In this document: piece by piece, positions 7,836-17,882 of the stretch
Position numbering within the stretch: position 1 is the first letter of the stretch
Layout: each line of letters starts with the position of its first letter
Assembly (NCBI RefSeq): GCF_000403785.1
Contig: NZ_APHJ01000021.1
Coordinates: 62,001-126,000, forward strand
DNA: 64,000 nucleotides
Direction of reading: 5' to 3'
From: Gillisia sp. CAL575
Lineage (GTDB): Bacteria > Bacteroidota > Bacteroidia > Flavobacteriales > Flavobacteriaceae
Position numbers and translations under genes: made by a program
The notes under the pieces: generated by a model
Databases searched by the model: none
What the model saw: the letters and a program-made list of their open reading frames with translations, nothing else
Told to the model about the DNA's origin: nothing

Positions 7836-9869
7836 ATGAAATCAGAAAAGCATACCAACTCCCTTAGCCAAGAAAGCAGCCCTTATCTTTTACAACATGC
7901 CCACAATCCTGTAAACTGGCATCCTTGGGGGTCTAAGATCCTGGAGAAAGCTCTAGCAGACAATAAACTAATCATTATTAGTGTGGGTTATGCAGCTTGC
8001 CATTGGTGTCATGTTATGGAACATGAGAGTTTTGAAGATGAAGATGTTGCAGAGATCATGAATTCCAATTACTATAATGTTAAAGTAGACAGAGAAGAAC
8101 GTCCAGATGTAGACATGGTGTACATGAGCGCTGTACAAATAATGACGGGCAGCGGCGGTTGGCCTATGAATATTGTGGCCTTACCAGATGGACGACCAGT
8201 TTGGGGTGGTACCTATTTTAAGAAAGAAGCTTGGAAAAGTTCCCTATTACAAATTGCAAGACTTTATAAAGAGGAACCTGACAAACTACTTGAATATGCA
8301 GATAAATTGAATGAAGGACTCATTAGCATGCAGCTTATACCACAGTCCTCTGATTCAGAAAATGAGATATCTTTAGATTTTATCTCAGAAAAATTAGAAC
8401 AGAATTTTGATTGGAGATATGGAGGAACAAAACAGGTTCCCAAGTTCGTAATTCCTTCTAATTTTGAGTTTTTACTTAAATATGCTCAACTATATAAGAA
8501 GGAAAAAGTTGAAGAATTTGTAAAATTGAGTCTCACCAAAATTTCCTTTGGTGGAATTTACGATCATATAGAAGGAGGTTTTTCAAGATATTCTGTAGAC
8601 GAAAAATGGCATATTCCTCATTTTGAGAAAATGTTGTACGATAATGCTCAAATGGTGAGTTTGTATAGTAAAGCTTATGCATTAACCAATATAGATTGGT
8701 ATAAAGAAGTGGTGGGGCAAAGCTTAGAGTTCATCAAGAACAATCTCACGACTAAAGAAGGTTCTTTTTACTCTTCGTTAGATGCAGACAGCATAAATAA
8801 AAAGGGACAACTTAAAGAGGGGGCCTTTTATACCTGGGAAATAGATGAATTAAAAGAACTTTTAAATGAAGAGTTTTCCGTTTTTAAAGAATACTACAAT
8901 GTCAATTCTTATGGAAAATGGGAAAACAATGAGTATGTTTTAATAAGAAACCAAGAAGATGCTACTTTTTTAGAAGAACATAAATTAAATTCGGCTGAAT
9001 TTAGAAAGATGAAAGACGATTGGACTACCACTCTTTCTTCAAAAAGGAATACTCGAGAAAAACCAAGATTAGACGATAAGCAATTAACCTCCTGGAATGC
9101 TTTAATGCTCTCCGGTTATGTGGATGCTTATAAGATTACCCATAATGAAGATTATTTAGCAATCGCGCTTAAAAACGCTTCCTTTATCAAGAAGCACCTA
9201 TGTAAGTCCGAAGGAAATCTTCAGCGCTCTTTTAAAAATGGAGAAAGCTCTATTAATGGCTATTTGGAAGATTATGCGCTTTTAATTGAAGCTTGCATTA
9301 AGCTATATGAAGTTAGCTTCGATTTTGAGTGGCTTAATTTTTCAAAAGACCTCCTAGATTATTGTATTCAAAATTACCATGATCCAAAAACGGGTCTATT
9401 TTATTTTACATCTAAAAAAGACCAGCCGCTTATTACTAGAAACTATGAACTTTCAGATAATGTGATTCCAGCTTCAAATTCTGTAATGGCTCAAAATCTA
9501 TTCAAACTTTCTAAATATTTTGGGGAGGAAGATTTTCTGACTATTTCAGAAAAAATGCTAACTGCGGTGACACCTCAGCTAGAAGATTATCCACAAGGTT
9601 ATTCCAATTGGCTTTCTTTAAAACTTAATTTCAGTCATAGTTTTTATGAAGTTGTAATTATGGGACCTAATGCAAAAGACTTATTAGCAAAACTCAACAA
9701 GGAGTATCTTCCGAATATTCTAATTGCAGGTTCAACTGTGGAGAACAATAGTTCTCCCCTATTCCAACATCGATTTAAAAAAGACGAAAATCTTATTTAC
9801 GTATGTTCCAATGGAGCTTGCCAACTTCCTGTAAAAACAATAACTTCAGCATTAGAGTTAATAAAATAG
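7836..9869 (+). CDS. Thioredoxin-domain protein of the YyaL/SSP411 (DUF255) family
   Basis: This 677-residue cytosolic protein has an N-terminal thioredoxin-like domain with the family motif ACHWCHVMEHESF (about residues 50-62) and the preceding NPVNWHPWG, followed by a long alpha/alpha-barrel region of the six-hairpin glycosidase fold (GGIYDHIEGGFSRYSVDE, WHIPHFEKMLYDNAQ). Length is typical. The biochemical role of the bacterial family is unproven; homologues have been linked to redox or carbohydrate functions only by fold. No signal peptide is visible. It stands alone between the dodecin terminator and an MscS gene. Confidence 0.88.
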   Translation: MKSEKHTNSLSQESSPYLLQHAHNPVNWHPWGSKILEKALADNKLIIISVGYAACHWCHVMEHESFEDEDVAEIMNSNYYNVKVDREERPDVDMVYMSAVQIMTGSGGWPMNIVALPDGRPVWGGTYFKKEAWKSSLLQIARLYKEEPDKLLEYADKLNEGLISMQLIPQSSDSENEISLDFISEKLEQNFDWRYGGTKQVPKFVIPSNFEFLLKYAQLYKKEKVEEFVKLSLTKISFGGIYDHIEGGFSRYSVDEKWHIPHFEKMLYDNAQMVSLYSKAYALTNIDWYKEVVGQSLEFIKNNLTTKEGSFYSSLDADSINKKGQLKEGAFYTWEIDELKELLNEEFSVFKEYYNVNSYGKWENNEYVLIRNQEDATFLEEHKLNSAEFRKMKDDWTTTLSSKRNTREKPRLDDKQLTSWNALMLSGYVDAYKITHNEDYLAIALKNASFIKKHLCKSEGNLQRSFKNGESSINGYLEDYALLIEACIKLYEVSFDFEWLNFSKDLLDYCIQNYHDPKTGLFYFTSKKDQPLITRNYELSDNVIPASNSVMAQNLFKLSKYFGEEDFLTISEKMLTAVTPQLEDYPQGYSNWLSLKLNFSHSFYEVVIMGPNAKDLLAKLNKEYLPNILIAGSTVENNSSPLFQHRFKKDENLIYVCSNGACQLPVKTITSALELIK

Positions 9870-9945
9870 ATTTAACAATACTTAAACAGCAAAAATTATT
9901 AATTCCACAACAAATACCTTTTTTTTGCAAAAAATTTAAAGTCAC

Positions 9946-10881
9946 ATGAAATACTTAGACAACTGGGAAAAATACGCTACAGAATACACCGATAAATTTA
10001 TCGACTTTCTACCAAGTCTTCTTTTTGCGCTTTTCTTATTAATTTTTGGATTATGGGTGATAAATATATTCGTGAAATATATTCGTAAGTATTTTGATAA
10101 GAAAGATTATGATCCAACATTAGAGAACTTTGCTGTAACCCTTACAAACTGGACATTAAAGATAATTCTATTTATTTTGGTAATCACTAAATTAGGTGTA
10201 GAAACCACCTCTTTAGTTGCGATTATTGGTGCTGCAGGCTTAGCAATAGGTCTTGCATTACAAGGTTCTTTATCTAATTTTGCCGGGGGTGTACTTATTA
10301 TTGTCTTAAAACCATTTAAGGTTGGAGACTTTATTGAAGCTCAAGGCGTATCTGGAACAGTAAAAGAAACCACTTTGTTTTATACTAAATTAACAACTTT
10401 TGGAAACCAATTAGCAGTGATCCCAAATGGGCAGCTCACCAACGATAATATCATAAATTATACTGTAGAAGGTAAGAGAAAAGATGCAATTACTATTGGT
10501 ATTTCCTATGATAGCGATATTAAACTAGCAAAGGATATCTTAATAAATCTTATGGCAGAACAAGAACAAATTTTCACAGATCCTGCGCCACAGGTTGTTG
10601 TAACAGAATTAGCAGATAGTGCTGTAAATCTATCCTTGCGTTTTTGGGCTTTAAATGAAGATTTTTGGAATTGTCACTGGTACACCATTGAAGAAGCTAA
10701 AACGAGATTAGAAGCTGCAGGAGTTGGAATTCCGTTCCCACAAAGAGATGTTCATTTCTATAATCATTCTGAAAATATTAGGGAAGAGAATAATAAAGAC
10801 AACAAAGAAGACAATAGAAAAGAAAATAAGGAAGTGGAAAATAGTGAAGATAATGAGGAAGGTTATAAAGAAAATAACTAG
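9946..10881 (+). CDS. Small-conductance mechanosensitive channel (MscS family)
   Basis: MscS channels open under membrane tension during hypo-osmotic shock and release solutes. Three membrane segments occupy about residues 20-125. The third has the Gly/Ala-rich pore helix GAAGLAIGLALQGSLSN. The cytoplasmic beta domain begins with KVGDFIEAQGVSGTV, and VIPNGQLTND is the conserved loop. Beyond residue about 275 a low-complexity tail made almost only of Asn, Lys, Glu and Asp has been added. The gene converges on tsaB with three bases between them. Confidence 0.92.
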   Translation: MKYLDNWEKYATEYTDKFIDFLPSLLFALFLLIFGLWVINIFVKYIRKYFDKKDYDPTLENFAVTLTNWTLKIILFILVITKLGVETTSLVAIIGAAGLAIGLALQGSLSNFAGGVLIIVLKPFKVGDFIEAQGVSGTVKETTLFYTKLTTFGNQLAVIPNGQLTNDNIINYTVEGKRKDAITIGISYDSDIKLAKDILINLMAEQEQIFTDPAPQVVVTELADSAVNLSLRFWALNEDFWNCHWYTIEEAKTRLEAAGVGIPFPQRDVHFYNHSENIREENNKDNKEDNRKENKEVENSEDNEEGYKENN

Positions 10882-10884
10882 AAG

Positions 10885-11541
10885 TTAACCCACCATAAAA
10901 TCCTTTAAATAATAGGGTTCAAAATAAGCGACATCTTCAAAGTCGCTTTTTTTGTGCTTTATATTCGCCAAATCTACCATTTGTGAGGAAGAAGGTAATT
11001 TACCTTCAATATATTGCGCATTGGGATGTTCACAGATTTTTTTAAACTTCTCTACCCCGCTTCCAATAAAGTAGACAACCTGTTCATCCAGATATTCCTT
11101 GTAAGAGTCTACATCTAATATTTTAGCAGAAGTTTCTTCAATCTGATTTTTATCCTTATCGAATACAGCAGTATAAACCTCCATACGACGAGCATCCATC
11201 ATAGGAATAATAGTTCCCTCATTTTCAACCTGATTGGCTAAGGAAGTAAGCGTTGCTACAGAAATTAACGGGAGGTCTAATGAAAAACATAAACCCTTAG
11301 CGGCAGAAACGCCAATTCTTAATCCAGTATATGATCCTGGGCCTTTACTTACAGCAATTGCGTCCAGATCTGAAAGCGCTAAATTATTCTCTGCAAGAAT
11401 TTCCTTTATAAAAATATGAAGCCTTTCTGCATGAGAGTAGCTAGAATCATAATCTTCTTTTAAGGCAAGTAACTTTCCGTTCACACCAATTGCAACAGAG
11501 CAATTAGTGGAAGCGGTTTCTATACAAAGTATGGTAGACAA
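10885..11541 (-). CDS. tsaB: tRNA N6-threonylcarbamoyladenosine synthesis protein TsaB
   Basis: TsaB is the non-catalytic partner of TsaD in making the t6A modification at position 37 of ANN-decoding tRNAs. The ASKHA-fold start ILCIETASTNCSVAI, the core AVSKGPGSYTGLRIG and the following MDARRMEVYTAVFD are diagnostic. Length (218) is normal. It lies 11 bases after an efflux adaptor gene on the same strand and may be the last gene of that operon, an accidental rather than functional link. Confidence 0.93.
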   Translation of the reverse strand: MSTILCIETASTNCSVAIGVNGKLLALKEDYDSSYSHAERLHIFIKEILAENNLALSDLDAIAVSKGPGSYTGLRIGVSAAKGLCFSLDLPLISVATLTSLANQVENEGTIIPMMDARRMEVYTAVFDKDKNQIEETSAKILDVDSYKEYLDEQVVYFIGSGVEKFKKICEHPNAQYIEGKLPSSSQMVDLANIKHKKSDFEDVAYFEPYYLKDFMVG

Positions 11542-11552
11542 TTTTATTTTAT

Positions 11553-12830
11553 TTATTCTGTAGGTTTTTCCTCTTTAAGCAAAATTACATCATCTCCAGA
11601 TTTTAAAGATTTTGTAACTGTATTATAAGGCCCGGTTATCACAGTTTCGCCAGATTTTAAACCTGAAAGAATTTCGATATTTCTATCGTCCTGGATCCCG
11701 GTCTTAACTACACGCAATTTAGCCTTATCTCCGACTTTTACAAAGACAGTTTCAAATTTTTGATCCAAGTTTTCTTTAAGTTCCTCATTCTTGGCTGAAG
11801 ATTTTGCTGTAGTAGTATCATTTTTAATAACAATAGCACTAATGGGCACTCCAATTACATTGCTTTTTCTACGAGTAATAATATCTACAGTCGCGGTCAT
11901 TCCTGGTCTAAACGGGGAATAATTTTCCTTCTTACCATCTAAAAGATCTTGGTAAGAAGACTCTAATATTCTAACTTTTACTTTAAAATTGGTAACCTGA
12001 TCTGCAGTTAAGCCCTGGATCGCAGAATTAGAAATTTCTGTAACCACCCCTTTAAATTCTCTTTTTAAATAAGCATCAACTTCTACTTTAGTGCTATCTC
12101 CAACAGAGACCTTTACAATATCATTTTCATTAACGTCTACTTCTACTTCCATTTTAGAAAGATTGGCAACACGCATAATTTCGGTACCAGCCATTTGTTG
12201 AGTTCCAACCACTCGTTCCCCTAATTCTACATCTAACTTAGAGATCGTTCCACGCATTGGTGCGTAAATAGTTGTTCTCGCAAGGTTATCTGTGGCCTCA
12301 GTAACTGTTGCTGCAGCACTTTGCATACTATAATAACTTGCATTTTTAGAGGCTTCAGAACGCTCGTAAGCAGCTACTATTTGATCCCATTCAGCTTTAG
12401 AAATTATTCCTTTATCAAATAAGGTTTTATTTCTATCATAATTAGATTTCGCTTCTTTTAAGCTTGCTTCAGATTGTGCAAAATTTGCTCGTACATTCTG
12501 AAGTCCTGCTCTGGAACGTTGCAAACTAGATTGATAAATATCTGGATTAACTCGGGCTAAAAGATCACCCTTTTCTACCATCTGTCCTTCTACAATTGGA
12601 AGATCTATAATTTCTCCAGACACTTCAGAAGAAAGCTTTACTTCGATCTCTGGTTGAATTTTTCCAGTGGCCGAAACAGTTTCAATTATTTCTAAAGGTT
12701 CAATCTTTGTGATCTCCACCTCCTTAAAGTTTCCTGAAGCGCCAAACCAACCAGCTTTTTTACCTACTACAAGGACCACTATTAATAAAACTGCAATTAC
12801 ACCAATAATTATAAGTGTTTTTTTCTTCAT
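11553..12830 (-). CDS. Periplasmic adaptor (membrane fusion) protein, MacA/HlyD type
   Basis: A 425-residue adaptor anchored by one N-terminal membrane helix (residues about 4-23). The lipoyl half-motifs are visible (SATGKIQPEIEVKLSSEVSG and IVEGQMVEKGDLLARVNPD), with a helical hairpin between about 95 and 185 and a beta-barrel region after (GERVVGTQQMAG). Such proteins link an inner-membrane transporter to a TolC channel. It is the second adaptor of this operon, placed after tolC. The substrate cannot be read from the sequence. Confidence 0.88.
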   Translation of the reverse strand: MKKKTLIIIGVIAVLLIVVLVVGKKAGWFGASGNFKEVEITKIEPLEIIETVSATGKIQPEIEVKLSSEVSGEIIDLPIVEGQMVEKGDLLARVNPDIYQSSLQRSRAGLQNVRANFAQSEASLKEAKSNYDRNKTLFDKGIISKAEWDQIVAAYERSEASKNASYYSMQSAAATVTEATDNLARTTIYAPMRGTISKLDVELGERVVGTQQMAGTEIMRVANLSKMEVEVDVNENDIVKVSVGDSTKVEVDAYLKREFKGVVTEISNSAIQGLTADQVTNFKVKVRILESSYQDLLDGKKENYSPFRPGMTATVDIITRRKSNVIGVPISAIVIKNDTTTAKSSAKNEELKENLDQKFETVFVKVGDKAKLRVVKTGIQDDRNIEILSGLKSGETVITGPYNTVTKSLKSGDDVILLKEEKPTE

Positions 12831-12833
12831 GAT

Positions 12834-14165
12834 TTAAAATTTAAGATCGGTTACTGGGATTCCAAAATATAACTCGATCACTTTTAATTTGAATATATAA
12901 TCGTATTTAGTTCGCAATAATTCTGTTTGCGCATTTTCTAATCTCACTTTAGATTGACTAAAATCGAAGGCATTAGTTAATCCTACATCAAAACGTTCTG
13001 TAGCATATAAATAGGCTTGGTCTTGCGCATCTAAAGCAGACTGTGCAGCCTCAAAAGCCTTTAATGCACCCTGAGCATCCACATAAGCCTGATACACATT
13101 TGCCTCCAGGTCTAACTCTGCTTGTTCCAAACGAAACTCTGCTCTTTCTACATTTATCATATTTCGCTTCACCTGATTTCTAGTAGCAAAACCATTTAAT
13201 ATTGGAATACTAAGTTGAAGCCCATAAGAAGTTCCATCATTTTCATACAGTTGTTGTGTGAAATCTCTGTTGAAAGCATCATTATCTGCATAACGTGTAT
13301 TATAATTATAGAAAGCTGAAAGCGTTGGATAATAGGCACCTTTTGAAATTTGCACATCTTTCTCTGCAATCAACTTTTGCTCTTCAGCAATTTTAATTTC
13401 ATAGCGCTCCTCTTTAGCTTTCTCGATAAGTTCATAAGGAGAATTCACTAAAATTTCATTTTCTACCACATCATAATCAGTTTCTACGATATCGAAATTT
13501 TGATAATCCTTGATCAACAATAATTGAGCAAGGCTAATTAGTGAAATTTGTATATTGTTTTCAGCAACTATAATTCGTTGTTGCTCATTAGCAGCAGTAG
13601 CCTGAATTTCTAAAAGATCTCCTTTTGGTAAAACTCCTGCCTCTACAAGATCTTGAGTTCTTTTTAATTGATCGCTAGTAATGCCACTTTGTGACTTTAA
13701 TACTTCTAAATTTTGCTTATTGAATAAAACCTGCAAATATGAATTAGCAACAAAAAGAGCAATATCATCCTTCATTTGTTCTAATGAATATTGACTAGCA
13801 AGTTTAGAAAGCTTAGCTCTCTCAAACTGTCTTAAATTTCTAAGACCATCAAAAAGTGTCAACGAGGTGGAAGCTCCTCCCGAAAGGGAAGTAAACCTTG
13901 TGTTTTCAAACCTGTTATTAGTTGGATTGATACTTAAACCTCCATTACTAGATGCAGATACTTGTGCATTTAAAGATGGAATAAAATTCCCTATGGCGTC
14001 TAATCGTTCTATTTCTGCAGATTCTACATCTAGAGCCGACTGCTTAATAGATATATTATTTTCTAAAGCATAAGCTACGCATTCTTGCAATGTCCATTTT
14101 TTAGTTTGCGCAGTTAGCCCTGCGGAAATCAAAAAAAGACAAGCCAGTAAAATTGATTTTTTCAT
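12834..14165 (-). CDS. TolC family outer-membrane efflux protein
   Basis: A 443-residue outer-membrane factor with a signal peptide ending LTAQ. The mature N terminus WTLQECVAYALENNISI is typical for the family, and the two-fold repeat structure is visible from the second WTLxEx-like helix set around residue 240 and the late FDVGLTNAFDFSQSK. TolC trimers form the exit duct for tripartite efflux systems. The gene lies between the two adaptor genes of the MacAB-like cluster, so it is very likely the dedicated channel for that pump. Confidence 0.92.
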   Translation of the reverse strand: MKKSILLACLFLISAGLTAQTKKWTLQECVAYALENNISIKQSALDVESAEIERLDAIGNFIPSLNAQVSASSNGGLSINPTNNRFENTRFTSLSGGASTSLTLFDGLRNLRQFERAKLSKLASQYSLEQMKDDIALFVANSYLQVLFNKQNLEVLKSQSGITSDQLKRTQDLVEAGVLPKGDLLEIQATAANEQQRIIVAENNIQISLISLAQLLLIKDYQNFDIVETDYDVVENEILVNSPYELIEKAKEERYEIKIAEEQKLIAEKDVQISKGAYYPTLSAFYNYNTRYADNDAFNRDFTQQLYENDGTSYGLQLSIPILNGFATRNQVKRNMINVERAEFRLEQAELDLEANVYQAYVDAQGALKAFEAAQSALDAQDQAYLYATERFDVGLTNAFDFSQSKVRLENAQTELLRTKYDYIFKLKVIELYFGIPVTDLKF

Positions 14166-14224
14166 AATTAAGATTGTGAAGGATTGGTCTAAGAAATTAG
14201 AAAGTTGTTACACTAAAAATGAAA

Positions 14225-15343
14225 CTAGTTATTGTTCATGGCCTGAACTGCTTTGATCTGGTTCCATACCTTGATCTTGTCGTTCTCTGAAATTCCTTTT
14301 AAAACCTGAACATAAATACCATCACTCACTCCAAGTTCGATATCTTTCTTTGTGAATTCCTGATCGCCAGTCATTACTTCTACAAATGGTTTTTGGGTCT
14401 TTGGATCAAACTGAACCAAAGCTTCTTTGATTGCCAAAGCATCTACTACTTTAGCCAGAATAATAGAGGCGTTTGCACTTAAACCCGCTCTAATAAATGT
14501 GGTATCTGCTTTATTAAGAGTTCCTTTTATATTAAATTGAATTGCTCCATTCTCACTGATTCCTTTAGGTGCGATATAATCTAAAATCGCATCAAATTTT
14601 TTGTTCTCTATTGCTCCAATGGTAATTTCTAATGGAAGATTTTCTTTAATCTTACCAACTTCACTTTCATCTACTTTTCCTTCAAAGATCATATTATTAA
14701 CATCTGCTAAGGTGGCTAATGTTGTTCCGTCATTAAAATTGTTGCTTTCAATCACTTGGTTTCCTTCTTTTACTGGAACATCTAACACCATTCCATCTAT
14801 CGTAGATCTAATAAGCGTATTTGCAGAGCTTCCTAAACCACTTGTTGTTCCGGTTCTTACAATCTCATAATTCTGCTGCGCCGACCGGTAATTCTGAAGT
14901 GATCTTTGGTAAGCAACTTGTGCATTGTCCCAATCGTTTGTAGAGATCACCCCTTTATCAAAAAGTGATTTTTGACGATCATATAATTTTTTCTCAGTAT
15001 CTAAATTGATCTTAGCAGTTGCTACTCCATCTTTTCCACTTTGCAAAGAGGACACATTTGGGATCACTCTTATTTTCGCAATAAGGTCGCCAGATTTTAT
15101 AGCATCTCCAGCTTCAATATAGATCTCGTCTATAATCCCAGAAATGTTTGGTTTAATTAGCACCTCTTCCTTAGGAACGATGCTTCCTGTAGCTACAGTT
15201 TTCTTTACAATATCTTGCTTGCTCGGAGTTTCGGTCTCATAAACCACCGGATCCTCCTGATTTTTTTGAAATAAATAATACAAAGCACCAACGAATGAAA
15301 TCGCGATAACTATTAGAATTATTACTGTAACTACTTTTTTCAT
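14225..15343 (-). CDS. Periplasmic adaptor (membrane fusion) protein, MacA/HlyD type
   Basis: A 372-residue adaptor with one N-terminal membrane helix (about 5-24), lipoyl halves (KKTVATGSIVPKEEVLIKPN and AGDAIKSGDLIAKIRVIP), a coiled-coil hairpin (about 85-165) and a beta-barrel region. It is encoded directly behind the two permease genes, making it the likeliest partner of the ABC permeases. It differs clearly from the second adaptor further downstream, so the pair is not a recent duplication. Confidence 0.88.
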   Translation of the reverse strand: MKKVVTVIILIVIAISFVGALYYLFQKNQEDPVVYETETPSKQDIVKKTVATGSIVPKEEVLIKPNISGIIDEIYIEAGDAIKSGDLIAKIRVIPNVSSLQSGKDGVATAKINLDTEKKLYDRQKSLFDKGVISTNDWDNAQVAYQRSLQNYRSAQQNYEIVRTGTTSGLGSSANTLIRSTIDGMVLDVPVKEGNQVIESNNFNDGTTLATLADVNNMIFEGKVDESEVGKIKENLPLEITIGAIENKKFDAILDYIAPKGISENGAIQFNIKGTLNKADTTFIRAGLSANASIILAKVVDALAIKEALVQFDPKTQKPFVEVMTGDQEFTKKDIELGVSDGIYVQVLKGISENDKIKVWNQIKAVQAMNNN

Positions 15344-15370
15344 TTTAAAATGGTATTAATCAATTTGTTG

Positions 15371-16633
15371 TTATTCTGTTCTTAAAGCGTCTACGGGCTG
15401 GATCTTAATAGCATTTTGCGCTGGAATTAACCCTGCCAAAAGACCAGATATTATTAAAATACTAAGTGCAATAAATACTACTCCAAGATCTACACTTGGG
15501 TTGGCAAACATCATTTCTGAAGTATCTACGCCATCCAACTGCATATTCACCAGTGCTATTATTCCAGTTGCTAAAGCGATCCCACACATTCCGGAAATGA
15601 TGGTAAGAAAAATAGATTCCATTAAAATTTGACCTCTTATATCCCAAGGCGTAGCTCCTAATGCTCTGCGAACTCCAATTTCATTGGTACGTTCTTTTAC
15701 AACGATAAGCATGATATTAGAAATACCAATAATCCCAGATAATAAAACCAAGATGCCTACAAAATAGGCCACTGCTTTTAAGGCTACGAATAAACCATTA
15801 ATCTTGCTGAATTCCTGAAAAAGATCAAAATTACCAATAGCTCTATCATCTTCTGGATGGATAGTATGTCTAGCCTTTATAACATCGAATATTTGAGTTT
15901 TTAAATCGGTGATAGAATATCCATCTTCTGCAGTTATAGACATCCAACCTACGGTTTCTCCCATATTAAATGCTTGAGAAAAAGCGGTGAATGGGACATA
16001 GATCTGTTTTTGATTCTCTTCTGGGTTTCCGTTATTCCCCTTTTTCTTATAGGTCCCAATCACCATAAAGTTTACTCCGTTAACCTTAATATAAGAGCCA
16101 ATAATTTCTTCCCCGGGATCATACATATCATTGATCACTCCTGCACCAAGAATCGCAACTTTTCTACTTTGTTCTATATCGGAATAATTTACAAACCGTC
16201 CCGAAGTAATATCCATAGGTTCTTGTTTAATCACCTCTGGATAATCTCCATAAACGTTAAAAGCTCCGCTTTTTAGCCCTCGAACTACATTATTGGCTCC
16301 TCCAAAACCACCTAACTGATTTCTAGGAGACACATATTTTAAATTTGGTACATTTTGCTTTATTGCGGCGACGTCACTTATTTTAAAATTGTAACGCCTC
16401 CCTTTTGGTAATCCCTTGTAAGGTTTAGATGGGGTTTGTGCCCACATAAACATTGAATTGGTTGCGATGCCACCAAAGCCTTGCTTAACACCGTTCTCCA
16501 AGCCCTTCCCTGCGGCTAAAAGAATAACCAATATGAAGATTCCCCAAAGCACACCGAAGGCAGTAAGGAGGGTTCTAAACCAATTCGAGGTTAAGGCTTC
16601 TAATATTTCGCTCCATTTATCTCTACTAAACAT
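15371..16633 (-). CDS. ABC transporter permease, MacB/FtsX type
   Basis: A 420-residue permease of the type VII ABC fold: one N-terminal helix (LTAFGVLWGIFILVILLAAG), a large periplasmic MacB core domain (about 45-270) and three C-terminal helices starting with VAYFVGILVLLSGIIGISNI. The coupling segment VKERTNEIGVRRALGATPWD and the C-terminal AGLIPAQNAIKIQPVDALRTE are conserved. These proteins move substrates by mechanotransmission across the periplasm rather than through a membrane channel. One base separates it from the preceding permease gene, to which it is a divergent paralogue. Confidence 0.92.
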   Translation of the reverse strand: MFSRDKWSEILEALTSNWFRTLLTAFGVLWGIFILVILLAAGKGLENGVKQGFGGIATNSMFMWAQTPSKPYKGLPKGRRYNFKISDVAAIKQNVPNLKYVSPRNQLGGFGGANNVVRGLKSGAFNVYGDYPEVIKQEPMDITSGRFVNYSDIEQSRKVAILGAGVINDMYDPGEEIIGSYIKVNGVNFMVIGTYKKKGNNGNPEENQKQIYVPFTAFSQAFNMGETVGWMSITAEDGYSITDLKTQIFDVIKARHTIHPEDDRAIGNFDLFQEFSKINGLFVALKAVAYFVGILVLLSGIIGISNIMLIVVKERTNEIGVRRALGATPWDIRGQILMESIFLTIISGMCGIALATGIIALVNMQLDGVDTSEMMFANPSVDLGVVFIALSILIISGLLAGLIPAQNAIKIQPVDALRTE

Positions 16634-16634
16634 A

Positions 16635-17882
16635 TTATTCGTCTCTTAAAGCGATTATAGGTTTGATTCTGGCAGCTCGCCACGCTGGAAAAAATCCGGC
16701 TATAGCTCCAGCTAATACCAAAATAAATACGGTAGTTAATGCTACATTAAAATTTACAGATGGATTGGCAATATATTCCGTTTCAATAAGGGGTCCAACA
16801 AATTCCAAAAGAGCTAAACTCGTAATGAGTCCAATAAAACCTGAAATAGTTGTAACAAAAATAGATTCATGAAGGATCATCCCTATAATGCTAAGCGGTT
16901 GGGCACCCAAAGCTTTTCTAATTCCAATTTCTTTAGTACGCTCTTTAACAATAATGAGCATAATATTACTTACCCCCACAATTCCCGCTATAATGGTGCA
17001 GATACCAACTCCCCAGAAAAAGATCTTGATCATTTTATTAAGATCATAGAATCGTTTCATATTCTCTAAGCTATTATTTACAGTGATAGCCCGAGTATCA
17101 TCTGGCGCAACAGAGTGTTTCTCTTTTAAATAAGTTACTAGTTCCTCAGAAAATTTTTCAGACTCTGCTAATGCTTGTTCAAAATTTTCTCTTTTTGGAA
17201 GTGTAAAAGCAAGGTTTCTTACATCATTCCCTCCATTAAATACTTTTTGAGCGGTAGAGATTGGTATAAACACACGTGACTCTTCTCGTTCTCCTCCTGG
17301 ATCTGAAAACACTCCAATAACTTTAAAATTAATATTAGAGATCTGCACATATTTTCCAATTACATCTTCTCCATTCTTAAACAAATCGTTCTTAACCTTA
17401 TTCCCAAGAACAACCACTTTTTCTACGTTATCATTATCTTTATAATTAACAAAACGTCCTAGAGTCATGTCGGCATTTTCCAAGAATTGAAAATCAGGCC
17501 AAACTCCCTCTACTCTATAATTCCCAGACTCTTTCTTGTAATTCACAAGTCCACTCCAGATTCTAAAAACAGAAGATTTATACTCTAGCTGATCCGCATA
17601 TTTATTTACAGTGTGATTATAATCATCATTTTTTAAAGTGATCTGTCTCCCTGGATTTAAACCCTTATATTCTTTAGAAGTAACATTGGTCCATACAGAT
17701 AACATGTTAGAAGCATCTCGTTCAAATTCATTTGAGATTCCATTTTGCATCCCCTGCCCAATTCCTAATAGAATTACCAATATAAAGATTCCCGATGCTA
17801 CAGAAAGCCCGGTTAGAAACGTACGCAATTTGTTTTTGCTTATCGTTTCAAATATCTCTTGCCATCTTTCTAGATCAAACAT
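16635..17882 (-). CDS. ABC transporter permease, MacB/FtsX type
   Basis: A 415-residue permease with the same layout as its neighbour: N-terminal helix (TFLTGLSVASGIFILVILLG), periplasmic domain to about 270, three C-terminal helices, the VKERTKEIGIRKALGAQP coupling motif and the C-terminal AGFFPAWRAARIKPIIALRDE. MacB normally works as a homodimer with fused ATPase; here ATPase and permease are separate and two different permeases are made, so the pump is probably a permease heterodimer. The start overlaps the ATPase gene by eight bases, indicating coupled translation. Confidence 0.92.
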   Translation of the reverse strand: MFDLERWQEIFETISKNKLRTFLTGLSVASGIFILVILLGIGQGMQNGISNEFERDASNMLSVWTNVTSKEYKGLNPGRQITLKNDDYNHTVNKYADQLEYKSSVFRIWSGLVNYKKESGNYRVEGVWPDFQFLENADMTLGRFVNYKDNDNVEKVVVLGNKVKNDLFKNGEDVIGKYVQISNINFKVIGVFSDPGGEREESRVFIPISTAQKVFNGGNDVRNLAFTLPKRENFEQALAESEKFSEELVTYLKEKHSVAPDDTRAITVNNSLENMKRFYDLNKMIKIFFWGVGICTIIAGIVGVSNIMLIIVKERTKEIGIRKALGAQPLSIIGMILHESIFVTTISGFIGLITSLALLEFVGPLIETEYIANPSVNFNVALTTVFILVLAGAIAGFFPAWRAARIKPIIALRDE